In this document: positions 32,331 through 39,480 of the stretch, in pieces | Numbering within the stretch: the stretch's first letter is position 1 | How the letters are laid out: each line of letters begins with the position of its first letter | Assembly: GCA_947165975.1 (NCBI GenBank) | Contig: CAMVCL010000007.1 | Span: 1 to 51,288, forward strand | Direction of reading: 5' to 3' | Source of the DNA: an uncultured Candidatus Saccharibacteria bacterium | GTDB lineage: Bacteria > Patescibacteriota > Saccharimonadia > Saccharimonadales > Saccharimonadaceae | DNA: 51,288 nucleotides | The notes under the pieces: model-generated | Database searches by the model: none | The model's input: the letters and a program-made list of their open reading frames with translations, nothing else | What the model was told of the DNA's origin: nothing | Made by a program: the position numbers and the translations under genes

Positions 32331-33686
32331 ATGGCTACACAAACTAAAACAATTCATTACAATCTGGCTACCAATCTTCGGCAGTTTAAGAAGAGACGAG
32401 TAGCCGTCTATGCGAGGGTGTCCAGGGAAAGTGAAGTCAAACACCTATCTATTGAGGCGCAAAAGAAGCATCTTAAGGAAGACATTAATATGCGTCCAGA
32501 TTGGGAGTTTGTAGATTTCTATGTGGACGAAGGTATTACTGGCACCAGGATGGACCGCCCAGAGTTTAGCCGGATGATGAAGGATGCTAGAGATGGCAAG
32601 CTGGATATCATCCTTACTAAGTCAGTGTCCAGGTTCGGCAGAAACTATACTGCTGTACAAACTATCCTCCAGGAGCTGATAGAACTTGGTGTAATCGTGA
32701 TATTTAACAGCGAGAACATTCGCTCAGATGATCCGGACGCCATGCTATGTTTACAATTCTTGGGCATACAGGCAGAGGCAGAAGCTAAGCAAACTAGTGA
32801 TTACCAAAAATGGGCGATTAGGACTCGCTTCCAGATGGGGATACCTACTTATGCTAGGCCATATGGTTATAAGATGAAAGATTTAAAACTAAACGTGATA
32901 CCAGAGGAAGCTGAAGTAGTGAAGCGGATCTTTGATATGTATCTATCTGGTATGGGTAGAGAAAGAATCTGTAGGCGGTTAACCAATGAAAACATACCTA
33001 GCCCTACTGGAGTAAAGTGGCGAGAGTCTACCATCTGCGGGATTCTGCGGAATGAAAAATATACCGGTAACATGATGCTCCAGAAATGGTATGTGCAGGA
33101 TTTTAAAACCAAGCTGGGAAAACGAAACTGTGGTGAACTGCCTATGTATTTGGTAGAAGATACCCATGAACCAATTATTACTAAAGAAATTTTTGAGGCG
33201 ACACAAGAAGAGATAAAACGCCGGAGTATAAAAGCTAAGAAGAAGACGAAAAACTATAAGCCGAGTACGAGATTATTTAGCCAACTACTGTACTGTGGAT
33301 ATTGCGGCAATAGTATGCATTACAAATTCAGTAAAGGCAATGGGACAAAGCGAGACTTGTGGGTTTGTGAGTATCATACAAGACTTGGACGAGATGCTTG
33401 TCCCACTAAATGCTTAAGAGAATACGTTCTTAAAAAGGCTACATACGAAGTGCTCTTATCTAGGAATCTCATCAGAGAGAATTCGATATTAACTCACGAA
33501 CTCCTAAAAGAGCATATCTACAAAATCATAGTCCTTGAAGATCAACAGTTGGAGTATCACCTGCGTAATGGCGGTGTGGTAATACAGAGATGGGAATATG
33601 AATCTAGAAGTAAGAGTTGGACTCCAGAGATGAGAAAACGAGCTAGAGAAAGAGCTTTGAAGCAGTTTGGAAAGGAGGCAAAATGA
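32331..33686 (+). CDS. Large serine recombinase 1
   Basis: 451 residues, RBS AGGAGG. Resolvase domain with catalytic Ser31 (VAVYARVSRESE) and the Arg-containing TKSVSRFGRNYTAVQTIL. A recombinase domain follows (YGYKMKDLKL, IPSPTGVKWRESTICGILRN, EKYTGNMMLQK), then a zinc ribbon (LLYCGYCGNSMHY with later CEYH and ACPTKC). The C-terminal coiled coil is short compared with recombinase 2. Such enzymes integrate and excise elements at short att sites. It overlaps the next recombinase by 4 bp. Confidence 0.93.
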   Translation: MATQTKTIHYNLATNLRQFKKRRVAVYARVSRESEVKHLSIEAQKKHLKEDINMRPDWEFVDFYVDEGITGTRMDRPEFSRMMKDARDGKLDIILTKSVSRFGRNYTAVQTILQELIELGVIVIFNSENIRSDDPDAMLCLQFLGIQAEAEAKQTSDYQKWAIRTRFQMGIPTYARPYGYKMKDLKLNVIPEEAEVVKRIFDMYLSGMGRERICRRLTNENIPSPTGVKWRESTICGILRNEKYTGNMMLQKWYVQDFKTKLGKRNCGELPMYLVEDTHEPIITKEIFEATQEEIKRRSIKAKKKTKNYKPSTRLFSQLLYCGYCGNSMHYKFSKGNGTKRDLWVCEYHTRLGRDACPTKCLREYVLKKATYEVLLSRNLIRENSILTHELLKEHIYKIIVLEDQQLEYHLRNGGVVIQRWEYESRSKSWTPEMRKRARERALKQFGKEAK

Positions 33687-35341
33687 TGGCTACGACACCG
33701 ACGGTGGTCAACGGGAAGAAAGTGACGATAATCCCAGCGACGAAGAGCTATTATCCAGAGCGTGATGACGTAAAACCAGTGCGTGAGAAGAAACGAGTGG
33801 CAGCTTACTGTCGTGTATCTACCATGATGGAAGAACAGCAAGGCAGTTACAATCTGCAGAAGAGTTACTACGAGTCATTTATCAAAAACAATCCAGCATG
33901 GGAATTCGCTGGTATCTACGGCGATGAAGGAAAGAGCGGAACCTCACTTAGAGGCAGGACAGGATTTCTTGCCATGATGAATGATGTAAGAGCTGGGAAG
34001 ATTGACCTCATTATCACTAAAGCAACCTCTAGGTTCGGAAGAAATAATACTGAATTCATGAACATTCTTGATGAACTAGATTCATACGGCGTAGAGGTAA
34101 AGTTTGAGTCTGAAGGAGTACTGACGTCAGAACAACAGAATCGTATTATGCTCCAGGTAATCGGGGCAACTAACGAGCACTATTCCAGCACACTTAGTAG
34201 TAACGTTCGTTGGTCTAAAGAACGCAATATGCGTAGTGGTAAGGTTACGATCGCTTATAAGACATTCCTAGGTTATGAGAAAGGCCCGGATGGAGAGCCC
34301 AAAATCGTGGAAGAAGAAGCCAAGATTGTCAGACTAATCTACGATCTCTTTCTCGATGGCAAGACCTATACCTATATAGCAAAGTATTTAACTGAACAGT
34401 CCATTCCAACACCTACTGGCAAGAAGACCTGGGGCTCAGGATGTGTGAAAAGTATCCTAACTAATGAGAAGTACGCTGGTAATGCAATACTCCAGAAGAC
34501 CTTTAGACGTAACTATAAAGATAAGCGGATACGCAAGAATGATGGCGAGAAGCCACAGGTGATCGTTGAGAATAATCATGAAGCAATCATAGATAAGGCA
34601 ACCTTTGCAAAAGCGCAGGAGCTGGTGAAGGAGCGTGAAGGAAAACGCACTCAAGGTACAGGAAAAAGTCCTTTTAACGGAAGAGTCATCTGTGCAGATT
34701 GCGGTGAATTCTTCGGACATAAGACTTGGACTAGCCGAGGCAGGATCAAGTATTCCATGTGGGTATGTAACCATAAATATACAGAGGAAACTAGTTATGG
34801 CGGAGATAAGTGTAAGACTGCCAATCTCCGGCAAGAATGGTTAGAGAGTGGCTACATCTATACAATGAACCAACTTCTGGCCCACAGAGGCGAATATTTG
34901 GCGAAATACGAGCGGAAGCTGGCGAGGATAGATCACCGACTTAACTCTGGAAGCATTGAGGAAGAGATAATAAAGCTGGATCAGGAGGCCAAGGAGATTG
35001 ACGAGAGACGAGCCGTTCTGATTGGAGAATGGGAATTCAGCTACAGTGATAATAATAGGTTTAATAATCAGCTTGGTGAGCTTGAAAAACAAGCAGGAGC
35101 TAACATAGCTAAAAAGAATGAGTTAAATACGGAAAAAACAAGACTTAATGCTGAGAAGAAGATACTGGAAAGTTTCACCGATGTCTTCAAAGCATTACCG
35201 GACAAGATGGAAAGATTTAATACTCAGGTATTTACTAAGACCATAGACCATATTGAAGTAGGCCAGTATGTACTGGCTTATTACCTTTACGGAGGCGAAT
35301 GTATTAAAGTAAATCTGAATTTAATTAAGAAGATGATTTAG
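33683..35341 (+). CDS. Large serine recombinase 2
   Basis: 552 residues, RBS AAAGGAGG. Catalytic Ser46 (VAAYCRVSTMMEEQ), TKATSRFGRNNTEFMNIL, recombinase domain (IPTPTGKKTWGSGCVKSILT, NEKYAGNAILQKTF), zinc ribbon (VICADCGEFFGHK with MWVCNHK and GGDKC) and a long C-terminal coiled coil (about 390-500). Full-length architecture of an integrase-type large serine recombinase. Having two overlapping recombinases suggests both are required or that they act as heteromers, as in some Clostridial elements. Confidence 0.93.
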   Translation: MMATTPTVVNGKKVTIIPATKSYYPERDDVKPVREKKRVAAYCRVSTMMEEQQGSYNLQKSYYESFIKNNPAWEFAGIYGDEGKSGTSLRGRTGFLAMMNDVRAGKIDLIITKATSRFGRNNTEFMNILDELDSYGVEVKFESEGVLTSEQQNRIMLQVIGATNEHYSSTLSSNVRWSKERNMRSGKVTIAYKTFLGYEKGPDGEPKIVEEEAKIVRLIYDLFLDGKTYTYIAKYLTEQSIPTPTGKKTWGSGCVKSILTNEKYAGNAILQKTFRRNYKDKRIRKNDGEKPQVIVENNHEAIIDKATFAKAQELVKEREGKRTQGTGKSPFNGRVICADCGEFFGHKTWTSRGRIKYSMWVCNHKYTEETSYGGDKCKTANLRQEWLESGYIYTMNQLLAHRGEYLAKYERKLARIDHRLNSGSIEEEIIKLDQEAKEIDERRAVLIGEWEFSYSDNNRFNNQLGELEKQAGANIAKKNELNTEKTRLNAEKKILESFTDVFKALPDKMERFNTQVFTKTIDHIEVGQYVLAYYLYGGECIKVNLNLIKKMI

Positions 35342-35352
35342 GAGGTAAGACC

Positions 35353-35523
35353 ATGGCAAATAAACAGACTAAGAATAATACTTTTAAAGAAGTCCTGATA
35401 GCCAAGATTGATGACTACATGGATGAGGCGTTTGCAACGCAGGACACAGAGAAAAGGCAGAAATACCGTGAAGTGATCCATGAGATGGAAAAGCTGCTTT
35501 TGTTGGTGTGTGAGTTAGAATAG
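35353..35523 (+). CDS. Small helical protein at the right end of the element
   Basis: 56 residues, starting ATG 35353 with GGAGGT 6 nt upstream. Sequence MANKQTKNNTFKEVLIAKID, followed by helical KRQKYREVIHEMEKLLLLVC. It follows recombinase 2 by 11 bp and is the last gene with element-style translation signals. It could be a recombination directionality factor or a partner of the recombinases; there is no direct evidence. Confidence 0.6.
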   Translation: MANKQTKNNTFKEVLIAKIDDYMDEAFATQDTEKRQKYREVIHEMEKLLLLVCELE

Positions 35524-35564
35524 GTAATACTCATTATGACTATTTTGCTTGCGCTTTTTAAAAG

Positions 35565-35585
35565 TATGTTATAATTTATAACATA
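35565..35585 (+). promoter_or_regulatory. Promoter of DGR target 2 with an operator-like palindrome
   Basis: An extended -10 box TGT-TATAAT (35567-35575) lies within a perfect 9-bp inverted repeat TATGTTATA/TATAACATA with a 3-nt centre. A protein binding the palindrome would occlude the promoter, so target 2 may be repressible. A partial -35 (TTGCTT) lies 19 nt upstream. Confidence 0.55.
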
Positions 35586-35609
35586 AAGGTAAGCCTACGA
35601 AGGATAATA

Positions 35610-37319
35610 ATGATAAAGAACAAAAACTGGATCATCGCTACTCTCGTACTCATGGGGCTAACCATGTTGTCCGGGAGTTTTTTAATTTCTACTTCCGTCT
35701 CCGCTGACGATGTAGTGGATAATATCAACATTACAGTGCCAATCTCCTGCTCACTGTCAGGCACTGGCATGAATAGCCATAACGCTAATATAGTAAATGG
35801 CACTTATCAAGCAGACATAGGATCTACCACACTTAAAGCCTTCTGTAATGATACAAATGGTTTTGCTATCTATGCTATTGGTTTCACAGACAATGAATAT
35901 GGAAAGACCGTGCTCACTAACTCTACACTAGGTTCTTCTGCTGATATTGCTACAGGAACCGCAACAAGCGGAAGCACTAGTAATTGGGCTATGAAGCTAG
36001 ATACTAATGCAAGTGCTACTTATGCCCTAACACTAGACAATAGTTTTGGTAGTTACCATTCAGTACCAGCAGAATATACGAAAGTAGCTCATCGCGATAG
36101 TGGCACAGACATAGGAGTTAGTGCTACTGGTGCCTCCCTCACTTCTACTTATGCCGCCTTTATGGCTCAAACTCAACCTGCTGGGACTTATACTGGACAG
36201 GTTAAATACACTCTAGTTCATCCTTCAGATCATGTAGCTCCAGTAGTATGCAACAGTGATGCAACTACCATAGCAGAAGCTAAATGCTTGCAAGACTTTG
36301 CTCATGTCAGTGATACTAACCGAGCTTCCATCATCGCTTCTATGACACCAGAACAACAATATACCCTTAAAGATAGTAGAGATGGTAAAACCTATACTAT
36401 CGCTAAATATCCTGCAGGTACAGATTCAAACACCAACCAAACTATCTATGATGTTTGGATGACTCAGAACCTAGACTTAGATCTAAATGCTGGAACGACC
36501 TACACCAATGAAGATACAGACATTGGTTATAATACTACAACCAATACCTATGATACTGCGGCCTGGAGCCCAGTAAGATCCACCTACTCTGCTACTTCAA
36601 CCCACATTCATTCCTGGTGTGAGGGTGGTACTTGGAATTCTGAGTATGGCTATTGTGAACTAAACGATACTCCAGAATCCTATGACCCAGGCAACCTCTA
36701 CTGGAATGCTACAGAAAGTGATTACACTGACTGGGATGAATATTACAGTAGCTGTGATTATAGTACTCCTACACCAGTCTGTGACCAATCCAAGAACCCA
36801 ATCTCTACCTACGTAACTAACACTAGCTCTACCCCACAATACCACTTAGGCAACTACTACAACTGGGCCGCAGCTCTAGCTACTAACGATAGTTCTGTTT
36901 ATATAGACGAACAGTATACTGGCAATGTGATTGTAGAACAATCCATTTGTCCAGCTGGTTGGACTCTGCCACGAGTTGGCGAAGGTGAAGATACCTTCTA
37001 TAGTCTTTGGAATCAGTATGGCTTTAGTAACAGTTCTATAAACGGAAACAATAAGTTGTGGACGAGTCCACTTTACTTCGCCGCGGGCGGGGGCTTTAAC
37101 GGTTACCTGTACGACGTCGGGTTCGGCGGGTACTTCTGGTCACCTGTGCCCAATGGCTCCGGCTACGCCAGGGGTGGGGGCTTCAACGTAGATGGCGGCG
37201 TCACCCCGTCAGGCGACGACTATCGGTACGGCGGCAGCTCTGTTCGCTGTGTGGCGCGTCCGGTGGTTAGCTCGGGCTCCGGCGGTGGCGGGGGTGGTCC
37301 CGAGGGGCCTAACGTCTAG
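35610..37319 (+). CDS. DGR target protein 2: secreted FISUMP/C-type-lectin-like variable protein
   Basis: 569 residues. Signal segment IIATLVLMGLTMLSGSFLIS then TSVSA. N-terminal domain about 30-200 (SCSLSGTGMNSHNANIVNGT, FAIYAIGFTDNEYGKTVL) is shared with target 1; FISUMP domain from about 245 (TLKDSRDGKTYTIAKY, VWMTQNLDLDL, ICPAGWTLPRVGEGED). From about residue 488 to the end the protein is encoded by VR2: FAAGGGFNGYLYDVG, FWSPVPNGS, VRCVARPV and a Gly-rich tail. Residues at TR-adenine codons differ from the template, e.g. Asn to Gly, Tyr, Phe, Asp, Thr, Ser or Val. The tail region is abruptly GC-rich. The RBS is GAAGGATAA. The avd-like gene follows after 97 bp. Confidence 0.92.
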   Translation: MIKNKNWIIATLVLMGLTMLSGSFLISTSVSADDVVDNINITVPISCSLSGTGMNSHNANIVNGTYQADIGSTTLKAFCNDTNGFAIYAIGFTDNEYGKTVLTNSTLGSSADIATGTATSGSTSNWAMKLDTNASATYALTLDNSFGSYHSVPAEYTKVAHRDSGTDIGVSATGASLTSTYAAFMAQTQPAGTYTGQVKYTLVHPSDHVAPVVCNSDATTIAEAKCLQDFAHVSDTNRASIIASMTPEQQYTLKDSRDGKTYTIAKYPAGTDSNTNQTIYDVWMTQNLDLDLNAGTTYTNEDTDIGYNTTTNTYDTAAWSPVRSTYSATSTHIHSWCEGGTWNSEYGYCELNDTPESYDPGNLYWNATESDYTDWDEYYSSCDYSTPTPVCDQSKNPISTYVTNTSSTPQYHLGNYYNWAAALATNDSSVYIDEQYTGNVIVEQSICPAGWTLPRVGEGEDTFYSLWNQYGFSNSSINGNNKLWTSPLYFAAGGGFNGYLYDVGFGGYFWSPVPNGSGYARGGGFNVDGGVTPSGDDYRYGGSSVRCVARPVVSSGSGGGGGGPEGPNV

Positions 37320-37362
37320 TTCTGCCTCTATCTTCCGGTTTGTGTCCTTCCCGTCTTTCCTA
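37070..37362 (+). repeat. VR2: variable repeat of the DGR, current match of the template
   Basis: 293 bp, the same length as TR (39512-39804, minus strand). By hand alignment about 35 positions differ, and in every case the TR base is A (to G, T or C); no non-adenine difference was found. Substitutions concentrate in AAC codons. The repeat continues 43 nt past the TAG stop, where two more adenines are changed (CCAG to CCGG, CGAC to CGTC). The adenine of the stop codon itself is unchanged. Confidence 0.97.
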
Positions 37363-37416
37363 AACTAACCTGAAAAAAACATCAAGTAAAAACAATAAAA
37401 TTAACTGTTAAATTGT

Positions 37417-38337
37417 ATGCCAATAAAAAAGAACGAGAAGCCAGAAACCGCTCGCGTCACCCCAACGGGTGACGCGAGTTCTCAAGTGGAAGAAAAATCC
37501 ATCGCTAGAATTGAAGCGAAGATTGAAAGTCTAAAATCATCGCCAAAAGCCAAAAATAAAACTACTCAAGCAGAAATCAAGCGTCTGAAAACTGCACTGA
37601 ATAATGCATACAATGAGTATAAACATCGGGCAATGGATTTTGAGAAGAACAATTCATCTCATTTGCTTTTTGTGCGTTCTACGTCTGGATTTCATAAGTT
37701 GTTCGGGAGGTCATTGTTATTCTATGCCTTTGATATTGCCCCAAAGCTAGAACTGGAAGCCAGAATCTACTCTGATGGGGATTATGAAGCGAAGTCAGAT
37801 GCTGGGGTGATTTCTTTTCGTAGTTTGGATGGAGTGGAAAGTGGACTAACTAGACTGGGGGCGAAGCGGATTAAGCTAGATGATAATACTGGTAATATTG
37901 TGATGTTCAAATTGCCCTGGGAGTATAGCGAGTCTCAGATTGAAAGATATGAGGGAAAAAACACCTACAAGTTGCAGAAATATAATCACGTGATAATGAC
38001 GGAGAATGTGATACCCGTATTATATCTCCATCTAGATGATCTCCTTAAAGCTGTTTATGAGAATGTGCGCAGAATGGAACCGGTAGGACGCGAAACCCTT
38101 GGGAATATGATGGTACAGTTAGCCGCAGAAATGAAGCGGATCTACATAGAAATGGCTAATGGTCGTTTGAGAATTGATGAAGGGTTACGAATGATTATGG
38201 GTAGAATCAACAAGCTGAAATCCCAGTTAAAGATAATCATAGATCTTAAAATCTGGAATGCGAGGGTTTATGCGAGGATTGGAGATATCATCATCAAAAC
38301 GCAAGAAATCATTGAGATAGAATTAAAGAAAAAATAA
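37417..38337 (+). CDS. avd: DGR accessory protein: MutS-domain-I-like module fused to an Avd-like four-helix bundle
   Basis: 306 residues. After a coiled-coil N-terminus (about 25-75), residues 80-170 (SHLLFVRSTSGFHKLFGRSL, then AGVISFRSLDGVESGLTRLG) resemble the mismatch-binding domain I of MutS (LLxFRxGxFYxLFGxDA, then a Gly-Val segment). Residues about 203-300 (YLHLDDLLKAVYENVRRM, RETLGNMMVQLAAEMKRIYI, ARVYARIGDIIIKTQEI) match the Avd pattern, which in Bordetella phage forms a basic pentameric bundle that binds the RT and TR RNA. DGR surveys report separate avd and MutS-like (MSL) accessory genes; here both appear in one chain. The gene lies between VR2 and the RT, 3 nt before the RT. No RBS is evident. 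Confidence 0.75.
   Translation: MPIKKNEKPETARVTPTGDASSQVEEKSIARIEAKIESLKSSPKAKNKTTQAEIKRLKTALNNAYNEYKHRAMDFEKNNSSHLLFVRSTSGFHKLFGRSLLFYAFDIAPKLELEARIYSDGDYEAKSDAGVISFRSLDGVESGLTRLGAKRIKLDDNTGNIVMFKLPWEYSESQIERYEGKNTYKLQKYNHVIMTENVIPVLYLHLDDLLKAVYENVRRMEPVGRETLGNMMVQLAAEMKRIYIEMANGRLRIDEGLRMIMGRINKLKSQLKIIIDLKIWNARVYARIGDIIIKTQEIIEIELKKK
37451..37478 (+). other. Strong GC-rich hairpin 88 bp downstream of VR2, candidate DGR target-recognition structure
   Basis: CTCGCGTCACCC and GGGTGACGCGAG form a perfect 12-bp stem around the 4-nt loop CAAC, inside the first 20 codons of the accessory gene. In the Bordetella phage DGR a GC-rich hairpin/cruciform with a 4-nt loop close to the 3' end of VR increases homing. 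The one here is longer and lies farther away. Confidence 0.6.
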
Positions 38338-38340
38338 GTA

Positions 38341-39480
38341 ATGGGCGGGCGTTTTGACTTTAGTAAATGGTTACTCATTGAGCTGATTGAAGCCTATCAT
38401 GATGCCAGAAGAGGTGGTAAAAGAAAAACTAAGAATACCCATGAGCTGGAGATGAATGAGCTAGAGAACATTGTGGTACTTCGGGACGCTATTATTAATC
38501 ACAAATATAAACCAAGTAGAGGAATTGCTTTCATTATTCATGATCCAGTCATAAGAGAAATCTTTGCAGCTCCATTTGTAGATAGAATCGTCCATCATTT
38601 CTTGTATAAACATGCGATTTTATGGTGGGAGCCAAGATTATGGAAAGGTGCTTATTCTTGTCGTAAGGGCAAAGGTACTCTATATGGGATCATAGATTTG
38701 CAAAAAAATATGCGGACTGCCTCACGAGATGGCTCTAGACGAGCGATAGTAGTAAAAAGAGATTTGCAAGGATTCTTCATGAGTATGGATCACAACAAGT
38801 TATATGCCCGAGTATGTTGGGGACTAGAACGTCAATATAAAGATGGCGGAGAACTATATAGGACTTTGAAATATCTTTGGAAAGAGATAATTTTTGACGA
38901 ACCTACTCGGGGTGTCCGGGTTAGAGGTACGGAGCGTGAGTGGAGCGAATTGCCGATCAGCAAAAGCCTGTTTTACCAGCCGAAATCGCTTGGGATAGTA
39001 ATAGGTAACCTTACTTCGCAACTTTTGTCCAATATCTTCCTAGATATGCTAGATAGGTTCGTGGTTTATGAACTTGGTTACAAATCTTATGGACGTTATG
39101 TAGATGACTTCTACATAGTGGTATCAGAGGATGAGCTGGAAATGCTATTAAAAAGGGATCTGCCTAGAATAGATTTGTTTTTGGGGAAACTGGGTCTTAC
39201 TATACATCCAAAGAAACATTACGAGATAGACATCCGAGATGGAGTCAACTTCTTAGGTGCGAAGGTGTATCGTGATCATATATTGCCTGGACCGCGATCA
39301 CTAAATAACATGGCGGATTTAGTATACTTAGTGGAGACAACTGGAGGGGGTAATTTTTCTGGAATAGGTTCATATGATGGGTTATTTGCTTACTATGATA
39401 GCGAGAAAGCAATCAGGAAGATTTACCAGAAAGTAGGATGGGAATATCATAATTTACCAGATAGAACTCTCAACCTGTAG
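38341..39480 (+). CDS. DGR reverse transcriptase
   Basis: 379 residues. RT motifs in order: IREIFAAPFVDRIVHHFLY (motif 2 region), VVKRDLQGFFMSMDHNKLY with Asp141 (motif A), SLGIVIGNLTSQLLSNIFLD with IGNLTSQ at 221-227, and the catalytic YVDD (253-256, GRYVDDFYIV), then LGLTIHPKKHYE (motif D/E) and FLGAKVY. The (I/V)GNxxSQ motif in place of QGxxxSP is the mark of DGR RTs and separates it from group II intron and retron enzymes. It lacks maturase and endonuclease domains, as expected. It starts 3 nt after the accessory gene. The protein copies TR RNA with errors at adenines; the accessory protein is normally required. Confidence 0.96.
   Translation: MGGRFDFSKWLLIELIEAYHDARRGGKRKTKNTHELEMNELENIVVLRDAIINHKYKPSRGIAFIIHDPVIREIFAAPFVDRIVHHFLYKHAILWWEPRLWKGAYSCRKGKGTLYGIIDLQKNMRTASRDGSRRAIVVKRDLQGFFMSMDHNKLYARVCWGLERQYKDGGELYRTLKYLWKEIIFDEPTRGVRVRGTEREWSELPISKSLFYQPKSLGIVIGNLTSQLLSNIFLDMLDRFVVYELGYKSYGRYVDDFYIVVSEDELEMLLKRDLPRIDLFLGKLGLTIHPKKHYEIDIRDGVNFLGAKVYRDHILPGPRSLNNMADLVYLVETTGGGNFSGIGSYDGLFAYYDSEKAIRKIYQKVGWEYHNLPDRTLNL

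Larger units (their letters stand above)
13640..35530. mobile_element. Integrative mobilizable or conjugative-like element, about 22 kb, boundaries approximate
   Basis: Between the two paralogous DGR targets lies a block unlike the flanks: nearly every gene has a strong GGAGG-type RBS, genes are short and often overlap, and the content is that of a mobile element. It has restriction-modification modules, an orphan adenine methylase, a VirD4-like ATPase with a replication-relaxation protein, DUF5688, DUF5049, YdbC/PC4 and DUF4314 genes, and two large serine recombinases at the right end. No T4SS channel proteins are visible, so it is more likely mobilizable than self-transmissible unless the host supplies them. 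Exact attachment sites were not identified; only the 8-bp TTAGAATA recurs near both ends (13691 and 35515). Confidence 0.75.

Noticed and set aside
13691-35522. TTAGAATA direct repeat as the attachment site of the element
   Set aside because: Eight AT-rich bases are expected by chance over this distance; it is mentioned but not called att.
13640-35530. Complete prophage
   Set aside because: No capsid, terminase, portal or tail genes; the content is that of a mobilizable element with R-M genes and serine recombinases.
38341-39480. Reverse transcriptase as a group II intron or retron enzyme
   Set aside because: It has no maturase or HNH domain and no msr/msd-like RNA, carries the DGR-type IGNLTSQ motif, and a TR/VR pair lies beside it.
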